The notes below the pieces were generated by a model, which saw nothing but the letters and a program-made list of their open reading frames with translations, was not told the DNA's origin and searched no databases. A DNA stretch of 64,000 nucleotides. Origin: an uncultured SAR86 cluster bacterium (GTDB taxonomy: Bacteria; Pseudomonadota; Gammaproteobacteria; Magnimaribacterales; Magnimaribacteraceae). The stretch lies in NCBI GenBank assembly GCA_902618945.1, contig CACNCK010000002.1:107238-171237 (forward strand), written 5' to 3'. Below are positions 35,244 through 44,824 of the stretch, in pieces; position 1 is the stretch's first letter, and each line of letters starts with the position of its first letter. The translations under genes were made by a program, and so were the position numbers.

Positions 35244-36103
35244 AGACTCTCTACGAAATTTCTCAAAGCAGCACCTATTTCTTCCGAAGAATCTTCCTGT
35301 ATGAAGTGATTTCCTTTCACAGTAATCTCTGTCTGATTGTTCCAACTTCTAGCGAATTCTCTCTGATCACCAATTAGAATTGATCCCGGATCAGCATTGA
35401 TAAACAATTTAGGGATATCCGATTCTTTATGAAATTCAGCATTAAGTCTCACTTCTTCAACAACCTCGCTAGGTTCCCCATCCAAAGGAATCTGTCTTGG
35501 CCAGGTAAGAGTAGGGCGTCTGTCTTCTCCTGGATTAATAAAAGGTCTTATGTACTCAGATTTTTCTTCTTCTGTGTAGCCAGTCGAAGAATCTGCTAGT
35601 AGTATTCTTTCAACAAAAAAGTTCTTTTCAAGCACAAGTTCTTCTCCAGCCTCTGACCTAAATAATCCAAAAATTTTAGTAGCAGGATCGGGCCATTGAT
35701 CCCAAGTTAGTGGCATAACGATAGCTTCCATATATGTTATAGACTTAATTCTATCTTTGTTTTCTCTAGCAAACTGGAAACCCATTGCCGAACCCCAATC
35801 ATGAATAATGAGATGGATATTATTTCCTAAATCTAGCTCATCCATGAGAGCTGTTAAATAACTATACTGACCATGATACTTATAGCCAGGATTATCCACT
35901 CCTTCAAGTTTATCTGAATCACCCATACCAATTAAATCTGGGATGACTATTCTTCCAATGTCTTCTACATGGGGTGCAATATTTCTCCAAAGAAAAGATG
36001 ATGTTGGATTGCCGTGTAGAAATAAAAAAGTATCTCCACTGCCTTCATCAATGAAAGCCATTTTACTGTTCTTTATATCTTTATATTTTTTTGTATATTT
36101 CAT
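35240..36103 (-). CDS. haloalkane dehalogenase
   Basis: A 287-residue alpha/beta-hydrolase with the complete haloalkane dehalogenase catalytic set. Halide-binding Asn32 is in LHGNPTSSFLW, nucleophile Asp102 and halide-binding Trp103 are in HDWGSAMGF, Glu126 is in YMEAIV, and His266 is in KGNHFIQED. This resembles the DhaA/LinB-type subfamily. It hydrolyses C-halogen bonds to alcohol plus halide. It is the last gene of the amidase/acyl-CoA operon, 5 nt after the amidase. Confidence 0.92.
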   Translation of the reverse strand: MKYTKKYKDIKNSKMAFIDEGSGDTFLFLHGNPTSSFLWRNIAPHVEDIGRIVIPDLIGMGDSDKLEGVDNPGYKYHGQYSYLTALMDELDLGNNIHLIIHDWGSAMGFQFARENKDRIKSITYMEAIVMPLTWDQWPDPATKIFGLFRSEAGEELVLEKNFFVERILLADSSTGYTEEEKSEYIRPFINPGEDRRPTLTWPRQIPLDGEPSEVVEEVRLNAEFHKESDIPKLFINADPGSILIGDQREFARSWNNQTEITVKGNHFIQEDSSEEIGAALRNFVESL

Positions 36104-36108
36104 GTTTG

Positions 36109-37554
36109 TTAATCTAAATTAGGAACCACAAAGGTCTTGAATTCTTCTTCGTAGAGTTCCGCAAATTTAATTGTTGTCTTGTCTTCATAAGCTCCACCAA
36201 TGACCTGTAGTCCAATTGGCATACCATCACTTGATAGACCTGTTGGAAAGACTGTACTTGGTAAATGAGCATTTACCGCAAGACCTGGCCAGAAGATTTG
36301 TTGAAAATATCTTTGTTCTTGATTATCTACCATGACAGTTCTCTCCGAAATCTTTTTGTGATCATGCTTAATAGCGGTTGTGGCGAGCTGCGGACAAATC
36401 AAAACATCCCATTCTTCAAAAAACTTTGACCAAGATATTTTAATTTGTTCTCTAGCATAGTTCTGCCTTAACCAATTTCTATGAGATAACACAGTTCCTT
36501 TAGCTAAGATTGCTTCTACTGACAGATCATTTTTATCTAAACTAGAAGCCAATTCTTCTATTTTTTGATATTCATCTTCAGGTAAACCACTTTGCATGAC
36601 GGATTGTAAAAGTAATTGATAATTAATTTCTGCTTTCATGAAGTCATGTTCAGGTTTTGCTGCAAAAGATACTGTTGTTCCAACAGAATTCAATTTATTG
36701 CCAACTTCCTCACACCTTTGTGCTATTTCCTTTGAAACCGGAGCCAATTCATCATTACTCCAAATAGCCACTTTAAAATCTTTAAGAGAAGTTTTGTTAC
36801 ATTCTGCTAGATTGAGCTGCCATCCTTTAGATCTTCTTTCCATAGGACCTGCCATTACATCTAAAGCTATTTCTAAGTCTTTTGCACTTCTAGCTAAAGG
36901 ACCACAGACTGATAGATCAGGTTCAGGAACATTAGGAATTAATTCATGACCTGATGAAGGTATGATACCGTGACTTGGCTTATGTCCAAAAACTCCGCAA
37001 TAGTGCGCAGGATTTCTTATAGAACCACCGATATCGGATCCAGCCTCTAAAGAACAAAACCCAGCTGCAAGTGCTGCAGCACTTCCTCCTGATGAACCTC
37101 CTGGAGTCCTTTTCAGATCCCAAGGATTCCCTGTAATTCCATAAATATCGTTATAGCTTTGAAAGTCAGCCAAATTCATAGGAACATTTGTTTTTCCTAA
37201 GAAATGAGCTCCAGCTTTTTTTAATCTTTTAACGGCCAATCCATCTTCTTTGGCTATATTTCCTTTGTAGTCTGGTATTCCCCAGGTAGTGCATTGACCT
37301 TGTATATTGTAAGACTCTTTTATGGTCATCGGTATGCCATGTAGTGGACCCAAAGAATCTTTCTTCGAAATTGCATCATCTGCTTTTTTAGCAGCTTCTA
37401 GAGCATCTTCAAAAGTTCTTACTACAACGGCGTTTATCTTACCATCGTATTTCTCTATTCTGTCTATGAAATGATGGGTGAGCTCCAGTGAACTTATCTC
37501 TTTATTTTTTATTTTGTCAGCCAATTCATAGGCAGGTAAGTGATGAATATCCAA
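36109..37554 (-). CDS. amidase, amidase-signature family
   Basis: A 481-residue amidase-signature hydrolase. The Ser-cisSer-Lys triad region is visible: the Lys in PMTIKESYN, and the Gly-Ser-rich signature GGSSGGSAAALAAG followed by GSDIGGSIRNPAHYCG. No signal peptide. Substrate unknown; family members cut amides, nylon oligomers or aryl amides. It starts 2 nt after the preceding SDR gene. Confidence 0.93.
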   Translation of the reverse strand: MDIHHLPAYELADKIKNKEISSLELTHHFIDRIEKYDGKINAVVVRTFEDALEAAKKADDAISKKDSLGPLHGIPMTIKESYNIQGQCTTWGIPDYKGNIAKEDGLAVKRLKKAGAHFLGKTNVPMNLADFQSYNDIYGITGNPWDLKRTPGGSSGGSAAALAAGFCSLEAGSDIGGSIRNPAHYCGVFGHKPSHGIIPSSGHELIPNVPEPDLSVCGPLARSAKDLEIALDVMAGPMERRSKGWQLNLAECNKTSLKDFKVAIWSNDELAPVSKEIAQRCEEVGNKLNSVGTTVSFAAKPEHDFMKAEINYQLLLQSVMQSGLPEDEYQKIEELASSLDKNDLSVEAILAKGTVLSHRNWLRQNYAREQIKISWSKFFEEWDVLICPQLATTAIKHDHKKISERTVMVDNQEQRYFQQIFWPGLAVNAHLPSTVFPTGLSSDGMPIGLQVIGGAYEDKTTIKFAELYEEEFKTFVVPNLD

Positions 37555-37556
37555 AA

Positions 37557-38339
37557 CTAACTGTCTCCTGGTTTCCAGTCTTCAAATCTTTCTTGAAGTC
37601 TTTGCATGCCAGTTATCCAGCGATCTCTATCATTTCCCTTTCTAGATACATATTCCAAAACCTCTGCATGAGGAGTCACAAGAAATCTTTCATTTTCAAT
37701 AGCATCAAGTACATCGGCAGCTGCCTCATCTGCTTCAATCATCCCATCAACTCCTGCTACGCCAGCACCTTGAGCTGTCATAGCTGTTCTTACAGCTTGA
37801 GGACAAAGACATGAGACACCAATTCCTTTACTTCCATAAGTAATTTTTATCCACTCAGCAAAACTCACAGCTGCTGCTTTGGTTACTGAATATCCCGCAG
37901 AACCTATCTGAGTGAGTAAACCTGCAGCCGATGAAGTATTCATTAAATAACCTTCGCCTCTTTCTAACATCTGAGGCAGAACATGCTTGGCTGCGAAGAT
38001 ATGAGATTGTACATTTACTTCCCAGATATTTTGCCAATCGCTAGTTTCAACTTCAAAGAAACCATGTACTCCTCCAATACCAGCATTAGAACAAAAAATA
38101 TCGATTCCCCCTGAATATTCATTTGCCTTTTCTATTACATTGATTATATCTTCTTCCTTTCCAACATTAGCTTGTACTGCTAAGCTATTGATATCATTAG
38201 CAGTTTCAGTTGCACCTTCCATGTTCATATCAACGCAAACAATTGATTTTGCTCCAGCTTTATTAAATGCTTCACATAAGGCTTTACCTATTCCACTAGC
38301 AGCCCCTGTGACTACAACTCTTTTATCTTGAATTTGCAT
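37557..38339 (-). CDS. SDR family oxidoreductase
   Basis: A 260-residue short-chain dehydrogenase: TGAASGIGKAL, NAGIGG, NTSSAAGLL and YSVTKAA. The C-terminal part (TPHAEVLEYVSRKGNDRDRWITGMQRLQ) lacks the usual VDGG ending, as in the subgroup acting on larger lipophilic alcohols. It overlaps the acyl-CoA ligase gene by one base. Confidence 0.9.
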   Translation of the reverse strand: MQIQDKRVVVTGAASGIGKALCEAFNKAGAKSIVCVDMNMEGATETANDINSLAVQANVGKEEDIINVIEKANEYSGGIDIFCSNAGIGGVHGFFEVETSDWQNIWEVNVQSHIFAAKHVLPQMLERGEGYLMNTSSAAGLLTQIGSAGYSVTKAAAVSFAEWIKITYGSKGIGVSCLCPQAVRTAMTAQGAGVAGVDGMIEADEAAADVLDAIENERFLVTPHAEVLEYVSRKGNDRDRWITGMQRLQERFEDWKPGDS

Positions 38340-40057
38340 TAATCTAGCCCCAATTCTTTAATAGCATCTTCTCGCATTTGTTTTTTTGCAATTTTCCCAG
38401 CTGCTACTTTTGGTAATTCTTCAGCTTGAAACCAAGTGTATTCAGGAATTTTAAATTTAGCTATTTTTGCTGCTAAAAACGAAGAAAGATCTTCTTCTGA
38501 AAGTTCAGCTCCAGGATTTAAAGATATTCTTGTGGCAAGTTTTTCACCTAATCTTTCATCTGGAACACCAAAGACTGATGCTTCTCTAACAGAGGGATGT
38601 TCATAAATTGCTGCTTCTATCTCTAAACAAGCTATGTTTTCTCCACCTCTGATGACGATGTCTTTGATTCTGTCTTTGATGTATAGGAATCCATCTTCAT
38701 CAATAATACCTACATCACCACTTCTGAACCAACCTTCACTATCTAACACTTCATTAGTCGCTTCTTCGTTCTTAAGATAACATCTGAAATTACATGTCGA
38801 TTTAATTGCAACTTCTCCAAGCTCATTGGGTCCCAACTCATTTCCTTCTTCATCCATAATTTTTATGAGATTTAAGAAAGGAGTAGGGTAACCAGCAGTA
38901 CTGGGTCGTTCATACAAGGTTGTTCCGCTTGCATTTGTCGCATGTGCATTAGTCTCTGTAAGGCCATAGCCAACGGTAGCAATTTTATCAGGGTGTTCTT
39001 TCTCTTGAGCCTTAATTTGCTCAGGAGGTCTTGCTGCACCGCCTGAACCTAATCCTTTTAGACTAGAAATATCTATCTCTGGATTGTCTTTATGTGCTTG
39101 TAGAACCTCAGCGGACATCGTAGGTACGCCAGTCATATCAGTTACTTTATGTTTTTCAATAAGACGTAAAGCTTCTACGGCATCCCATTTATACATGAAA
39201 ACAATTTTTCTTGCCGTCACTAAAGACAATAAAAAGACAGCGTGAGAACCTGTTACATGGAATAAGGGTACCGCAGCAATTGTGCAAGGATTTTCACCTG
39301 AAATTGGAGAAGGCAAAGGCTCTCCATCAACTTCAATTTGCGTGGCTAGTTGACCCATGAGTGCCCAGGTAATTGGGGCAGAGACTACTGCTCTATGAGT
39401 AGAAACAACCCCTTTTGGGTATCCTGTACTACCAGACGTATACATAATGCTCGCGTCATCTTCAGGATCAATTTCAACCTCAGGAAAAGCTTCCATTGGT
39501 GTTACAACTTCATCAAAAGCAGCTGTATTGGTAAATTTACTCGCATCACATCGCACGGCTATACGGGGCATTTCTTCTACATAACCTTCTAATCTCTGAA
39601 GTCTTTCTTCATCAGCTATAAATATTGATGATTCACTATGAGTTAAACCATAATCAAGTTCCTCACCTTGCCACCATGAGTTTAAGGGAACTGCTATAGC
39701 TCCGATTGAAGTAACAGCGATATAGCTGTATATCCATTCCGGATAATTTCTCATTGAAAAAGCAACCTTATCTCCTTTTTGTATACCGTACTTGTCCATA
39801 AGGGTGTGAGCGAGTCCGGCAGAAGTATTAAGAACCTCTTGATAACCATATGTTTCATCTTCATATGCCAAAAAATCCCACTCCCCGTGTATAAGAGGAA
39901 ATTGAAAATAGTCTCTTAATGTTTGAGGTAAATTGGCAAAAACATGGTATTTATTACCTCTTATGGTCTCTTCTTTAAGTTCGAACAATCCTTCCTTTGT
40001 AAATTCTTTAGTTAAACTTTCTCGACCTTCTTTTTTTAAAAATTCCTTAATATCCAT
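38339..40057 (-). CDS. class I adenylate-forming acyl-CoA ligase
   Basis: A 572-residue AMP-binding enzyme. The P-loop is MYTSGSTGYPKGVV, followed by GYGLTETNA, GWFRSGDVG, the hinge DRIKDIVIRGGENIAC and the C-terminal catalytic Lys in KVAAGKIAKKQM. It activates a carboxylic acid as CoA thioester; chain type cannot be told. Neighbouring crotonase and SDR genes suggest a beta-oxidation-like route. Confidence 0.94.
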   Translation of the reverse strand: MDIKEFLKKEGRESLTKEFTKEGLFELKEETIRGNKYHVFANLPQTLRDYFQFPLIHGEWDFLAYEDETYGYQEVLNTSAGLAHTLMDKYGIQKGDKVAFSMRNYPEWIYSYIAVTSIGAIAVPLNSWWQGEELDYGLTHSESSIFIADEERLQRLEGYVEEMPRIAVRCDASKFTNTAAFDEVVTPMEAFPEVEIDPEDDASIMYTSGSTGYPKGVVSTHRAVVSAPITWALMGQLATQIEVDGEPLPSPISGENPCTIAAVPLFHVTGSHAVFLLSLVTARKIVFMYKWDAVEALRLIEKHKVTDMTGVPTMSAEVLQAHKDNPEIDISSLKGLGSGGAARPPEQIKAQEKEHPDKIATVGYGLTETNAHATNASGTTLYERPSTAGYPTPFLNLIKIMDEEGNELGPNELGEVAIKSTCNFRCYLKNEEATNEVLDSEGWFRSGDVGIIDEDGFLYIKDRIKDIVIRGGENIACLEIEAAIYEHPSVREASVFGVPDERLGEKLATRISLNPGAELSEEDLSSFLAAKIAKFKIPEYTWFQAEELPKVAAGKIAKKQMREDAIKELGLD

Positions 40058-40061
40058 AATT

Positions 40062-40880
40062 TTATTTCCCCGTAAATTTTGCCTCTCTTTTTTCTACAAA
40101 ATGTGAAACGCCTTCTTTGAAATCTTCAGATTTAAAACTATCAAGCATTGCTTGCATTGAACTGTCTAGATTCTCTTTAATTGTTTCTCCTTGAGCGTTA
40201 TAAATTTGTTGCTTCATAATTCGAAGGGATCGAGGTGAAACATTTTTGGCTAGATCAGCTGCATAATTAAAAACTTCGCGATCGAATTGGTCCTCAGAAA
40301 AGGTTTTATTCACTATGCCCATTTGTTCAGCCTCTTCAGCAGTAAACTTTCTTGATGAAAACAAAATATCATTTGCTCTAGCAATACCCACTAATCTAGG
40401 AAGAATCCATCCAACACCCCATTCGGCTATGAGTCCTCTCTTAGAGAAGGCACTGGAAAAAACGGCACCTTCTTTAGCAAATCTAATGTCTGCATATAGA
40501 GCCATAATGAAACCTACTCCCGCAGCAGGTCCATTAATGGCTGCGATAATTGGCTTTGGAACTGTTGGAAAATAACTAAAACCTCCATCAAAACCCTTTA
40601 CTTCATTGGTAGCATATTCTCTTTCTTCAGCTTCGACCTGGGAGGCTTGTGTCTCACCTTGACTTGTTGCTGCAAGTCCATCCATATCTGCTCCTGCACA
40701 AAAACCTCTTCCTGCACCAGTGATAATAATGACTTTTACATCAGAATCTTTTGCAGCATCATCTAATTTCTCTCTTAATCCTGCTCTAATCTCATCATTC
40801 ACAGCGTTAAGTCTTTCAGGTCTGTTTAAGGTAACTGTCGCTACACCATCGTTAACTTCATAAAGAACTGCATTATTCAT
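40062..40880 (-). CDS. enoyl-CoA hydratase/isomerase family protein
   Basis: A 272-residue crotonase. Oxyanion segments are GRGFCAGADMDG and NGPAAGVGFIMALYADIRFA. One glutamate equivalent to the catalytic pair is present in KRGLIAEWGVGW. A strong AAAAGGAG site precedes the ATG. It lies between the acyl-CoA ligase and an SDR in the same operon. Confidence 0.92.
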   Translation of the reverse strand: MNNAVLYEVNDGVATVTLNRPERLNAVNDEIRAGLREKLDDAAKDSDVKVIIITGAGRGFCAGADMDGLAATSQGETQASQVEAEEREYATNEVKGFDGGFSYFPTVPKPIIAAINGPAAGVGFIMALYADIRFAKEGAVFSSAFSKRGLIAEWGVGWILPRLVGIARANDILFSSRKFTAEEAEQMGIVNKTFSEDQFDREVFNYAADLAKNVSPRSLRIMKQQIYNAQGETIKENLDSSMQAMLDSFKSEDFKEGVSHFVEKREAKFTGK

Positions 40881-40892
40881 ATTATTCTCCTT

Positions 40893-41657
40893 TTAGGCTG
40901 TCGATCCGCCATCTATAACAAGGGTGTGACCATTAACAAATGTTCCAGCATCTGATGCTAGAAAAACAGCTGCTCCTCCTATTTCATCTGGTTCACCAAT
41001 CCTTCTAAGAGGGCAAGTTGCAGTTGATTGCTTGAGAATTTCTGGATTTTCCCAGAGTGCTCTAGCAAAGTCTGTTTTAAATAATCCTGGAGCTATGGCA
41101 TTAGTTCTGACATTTTGTGGACCAAATTCAGCAGCAAGATTTTTGACTAACATGATGTCTGCTGCTTTTGAAATATTGTAAGTTCCTATGACTGTACTAG
41201 ATTTTAGTCCGCCGATAGAAGATACAATTATTATGCTTCCATCCTTTCTCTCGGTCATCTCGGGTATGACCATCTGACATAGCAAATGATTACTTTTAAT
41301 ATTATTGTTCATTACTTTATCAAAAGCATCTTCTGGAATATCCATCATCGAACCAAAAAAAGGATTAGAGGCTGCGTTACAAACTAAGATATCAATCTTC
41401 CCAAGTTGCAGTCTCGTTTCGTCAACAAGCATCTGTAATGCGGCTTTGTCTGATATGTTACAAGGTATAACTATTGCTCCACCTTCAGAATCTGAACAAG
41501 CTTCATTAATTTCGTCAGCAACAGCCTGACAAGCATCTGCTTTTCTACTTGATACGACAACTTTGGCACCATGCAGTGCCATCTGCATAGCAATCGATTT
41601 ACCTATTCCTTTAGATGAACCAGTAATAATTGCTGTTTTTCCTGTTAAATCAAACAT
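40893..41657 (-). CDS. SDR family oxidoreductase
   Basis: A 254-residue short-chain dehydrogenase: TGSSKGIG, CNAASNPFFG, VSSIGGLKSS and YNISKAAD, ending FVNGHTLVIDGGSTA. It is the first gene of the minus-strand acyl-CoA operon. The upstream gap (91 nt) is divergent with the DUF3604 gene. Substrate unknown; a 3-hydroxyacyl-CoA or similar alcohol is plausible. Confidence 0.92.
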   Translation of the reverse strand: MFDLTGKTAIITGSSKGIGKSIAMQMALHGAKVVVSSRKADACQAVADEINEACSDSEGGAIVIPCNISDKAALQMLVDETRLQLGKIDILVCNAASNPFFGSMMDIPEDAFDKVMNNNIKSNHLLCQMVIPEMTERKDGSIIIVSSIGGLKSSTVIGTYNISKAADIMLVKNLAAEFGPQNVRTNAIAPGLFKTDFARALWENPEILKQSTATCPLRRIGEPDEIGGAAVFLASDAGTFVNGHTLVIDGGSTA

Positions 41658-41748
41658 AACTCTCCCTATTTAAGAAGGGAATACTTTAGAATTAATTGAT
41701 AAAAATTACTATAGATAAATTAATCATTTCGTTTGATAGAATACTTCA

Positions 41749-43971
41749 ATGATAAGAAAAGCTATTTACTTCGTTTTATTTCTTTTTCTTATATTTGCAT
41801 TTTTTGTATACCTAATTTCAGAAGGTCTTCTTGGAACCTATGAAACGAATAGACCAATTAACACTACTCCTCAATCTCCAGAATTCCTAATTGAAAAGTC
41901 TCAAAATCAATTGGAAGCCAAAGGTGATCTAAATATTAGTAATGGAAAGGTTATCTTGTTTGGTGATTTACATGTTCATACAACCTATTCGTCTGATGCT
42001 TTTCTTTTAAGTCTTCCCATGCTGTCGGGTGAAGGCTCTATGCCTCCATCTGACGCATGCGATTTTGCAAGGTTTTGCTCTAGCTTAGATTTCTATGCGA
42101 ATACAGATCATGCTGAAGATTTAACTCATATAGACTGGCAGGAAACTAAAGATGCAGTTCGGCAATGTAATTCAATTTCTGGCGACAATGAATCCCCAGA
42201 CACCATAGCTTTTTTAGGATGGGAATGGTCACAAAATGAAGGCTTTGGCATACCGCATTATGGCCATCGAAATGTTATTTTGAAGAGTCTTTTTGATGAT
42301 GAGATTCCTGCTAGACCGATAGCATCAACCTCTGGTGGTTTTATGGATATGCCCCAGTCGGTAAGATTGGGACTATCAGGCATGCGGTCCTTAGATACCA
42401 GAATACATGACCTAATGAGATTTATAGAAGATGGTCAAACGATACCATGTCCCAGTGATGTTCCAGTCAGAGACTTACCTCTGAATTGTAAGGAATATGC
42501 AGAAGATCCGGGTATCCTATTTGATAAGCTAAATGATTGGGGACATGAAGTCATCGTCATTCCCCATGGCACATCTTGGGGAACGTATACACCTGATGAA
42601 TCGGATTGGAAAGATCAATTAAATGATGACTTTCATGACCCAAATTTACAAAATCTTGTTGAAATTTATTCTGGTCATGGAAATACAGAAGAGTATAGGT
42701 CATGGAGAAGCGTAATTTTTGATAATGATGGAAATATTTCTTGCCCAGATCCAACAAAGAGTTTTACTCCAGGTTGCTGGCAAGCTGGACAAATAATAAA
42801 AGAGAGATGTGAGGCAGAAGGAGAATCAGCACGAGTATGTAAAAAACGTTCTGAAGAAGCGAAGTTAAATTATGCTCTGGAGAGCTTTGCAGGTCAGTCT
42901 GTCATAGTCGGAGAAGATCCTTCTGAATGGTTGGATTCAAATCAATGCCAAGATTGTTTTCTGCCACCTTTTAGTCATAAACCTAAAGGTTCAATTCAAT
43001 ACTTATTGGCATTACAAAATTTTAATAAAGACGACCGAGTAAGTAAGTTTAGGTTTGGTTTGGTTGCCTCTGGAGATAATCATAATGCTAGACCTGGAAC
43101 TGGATACAAAGAAATAAATCGACGAGAAATGACGGAAGCCGCTGGTCCTGCTGATCCAACTGGTTACCTTTTAGGTTTCAGAGAAGGTGATGGTCCTTAT
43201 GGAGAGTCAGTTAGAAGAAATTGGACTAGACAAACTCTTCCACCTGGACCAATAGAGATGGAGAGAACTTCATCTTTTTTCTATACCGGTGGTTTAGTTG
43301 CTACACACTCACAAGATAAATCTAGAGAATCAATATGGAACTCTCTTAAAACCAAAGAAGTTTATGCTACGAGTGGAACTCGAATTTTATTGTGGTTTGA
43401 TTTATTGAATTCTAGTGAGGGTATTATTCCCATGGGCTCTGAAACAAAAATGAAAACTAATCCAAGATTTATAGTTAGAGCAGCTGGATCATTTAAACAA
43501 AAACCAGGTTGTCCAGAATATGCAATTAGTTCACTTGGTAAAGAAAGGATCACTGATCTGTGTAGAAATGAATGCTACAACCCTTCAGATCAAAGAAAGA
43601 AGATAGATCGAATTGAAGTTGTAAGGATTCTTTCCCAATCAAACGAAAATGAAGAGGTATCAGACCTTATCCAAGATCCATGGAAAGTTCACAAATGTAA
43701 TGATAGTGAGTCATGTGAATTTACATTTGTTGATAATGAATTTGATCAGTCCGAGAGAGATGTTGTTTATTATGTAAAAGCAATTGAAGAAACTTCTAAA
43801 ATTATCAATGCAGGTAATTTAAGATGCGAATACGATGAGTTTGGCAACTGCAAATCTGTGAATATTTGCAGTGGTAGTTCAATGCTTACGCCATACGAAG
43901 ATGATTGTCTCTCCGAAGAACAAGAGAGAGCTTGGTCCTCACCAATATTTGTAGATTATAAAAAATATTGA
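41749..43971 (+). CDS. DUF3604 family protein, membrane-anchored
   Basis: A 740-residue protein with an N-terminal membrane anchor (residues about 2-24). The opening of the globular part, LFGDLHVHTTYSSDAF, is the DUF3604/PHP-like metal-site motif, followed by DFYANTDHAEDL, FLGWEWSQN and FGLVASGDNHNARPGTGY. It is cysteine-rich, consistent with a periplasmic location. Probably a metal-dependent hydrolase, but no substrate is established that I know of. Confidence 0.88.
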   Translation: MIRKAIYFVLFLFLIFAFFVYLISEGLLGTYETNRPINTTPQSPEFLIEKSQNQLEAKGDLNISNGKVILFGDLHVHTTYSSDAFLLSLPMLSGEGSMPPSDACDFARFCSSLDFYANTDHAEDLTHIDWQETKDAVRQCNSISGDNESPDTIAFLGWEWSQNEGFGIPHYGHRNVILKSLFDDEIPARPIASTSGGFMDMPQSVRLGLSGMRSLDTRIHDLMRFIEDGQTIPCPSDVPVRDLPLNCKEYAEDPGILFDKLNDWGHEVIVIPHGTSWGTYTPDESDWKDQLNDDFHDPNLQNLVEIYSGHGNTEEYRSWRSVIFDNDGNISCPDPTKSFTPGCWQAGQIIKERCEAEGESARVCKKRSEEAKLNYALESFAGQSVIVGEDPSEWLDSNQCQDCFLPPFSHKPKGSIQYLLALQNFNKDDRVSKFRFGLVASGDNHNARPGTGYKEINRREMTEAAGPADPTGYLLGFREGDGPYGESVRRNWTRQTLPPGPIEMERTSSFFYTGGLVATHSQDKSRESIWNSLKTKEVYATSGTRILLWFDLLNSSEGIIPMGSETKMKTNPRFIVRAAGSFKQKPGCPEYAISSLGKERITDLCRNECYNPSDQRKKIDRIEVVRILSQSNENEEVSDLIQDPWKVHKCNDSESCEFTFVDNEFDQSERDVVYYVKAIEETSKIINAGNLRCEYDEFGNCKSVNICSGSSMLTPYEDDCLSEEQERAWSSPIFVDYKKY

Positions 43972-43983
43972 TGAGGATAAAAC

Positions 43984-44772
43984 TTATTTGCCTTTCCAGT
44001 TAGGAGCACGCTTTTCAGCAAAGGCAACCGGACCCTCGATAAAGTCTTCGCTCGTAAATAAATCGGCTACAGCAGTATATTGTCTCTTCATCGAGTTCTC
44101 CAAATTTGCTTCGTTTAAGCTTTCATAAGCAACTTGTTTTGTGGCTCTTATAGACATTGGTGAACAGGCTTCTATTTGCTTTGCCCAGTCTCTGGCTCTA
44201 TCCATCAAATCAGCCTGAGACTCAACAACTTCATTTACGATACCAAGTTCCTTTGCTTCCGCAGCTTCTACATGTCTACCGGTAAGCATCATTCCCATAG
44301 CGTTTTTCATTCCTATCTGTCTGGGTAACCTTTGCATACCACCAGCTAGAGCAGCTAATCCAACTTTTGGTTCCGGTAGAGCAAACCTTGCATTAGAAGA
44401 AGCAATAATGAGATCACATGCAAGAGCAATTTCCATTCCTCCTCCCATAGCAACACCATTTACTGCTGCAATAATTGGTTTGTTCAAATTAAAACGACTG
44501 GTTAGACCGGCAAAACCAGTTTCAGGCATTCCAGACCTATCTCCACCAGAAGCCTGATATTTTAAGTCATTGCCAGCTGAAAAAGCTCTATCACCAGCAC
44601 CTGTAATAATACCCACCCAAAGATCTTCATCGTTTGTAAATTCACTCCAAACCTCATCGAACTCTCTATGAGAAGGAGGATGTAATGAATTCATTACATC
44701 AGGTCTATTTATAGTGACTTCTAGAATATGTCCGTTTACCTCCGTTGTAAGAAATTCGTAATCAGTTTTCAT
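43984..44772 (-). CDS. enoyl-CoA hydratase/isomerase family protein
   Basis: A 262-residue crotonase with well-preserved motifs: DRAFSAGNDLKY and NGVAMGGGMEIALACDLIIAS. Glu residues in the FALPEPKVGLAALAGG region match the catalytic positions. It is a single gene between converging and diverging neighbours (12-nt gap to DUF3604, divergent from GATase). Confidence 0.93.
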   Translation of the reverse strand: MKTDYEFLTTEVNGHILEVTINRPDVMNSLHPPSHREFDEVWSEFTNDEDLWVGIITGAGDRAFSAGNDLKYQASGGDRSGMPETGFAGLTSRFNLNKPIIAAVNGVAMGGGMEIALACDLIIASSNARFALPEPKVGLAALAGGMQRLPRQIGMKNAMGMMLTGRHVEAAEAKELGIVNEVVESQADLMDRARDWAKQIEACSPMSIRATKQVAYESLNEANLENSMKRQYTAVADLFTSEDFIEGPVAFAEKRAPNWKGK

Positions 44773-44824
44773 AATATCTCCCTTAAGTTTTTAATAAAGA
44801 ATATCAGGCATTGAATGATCAGTC

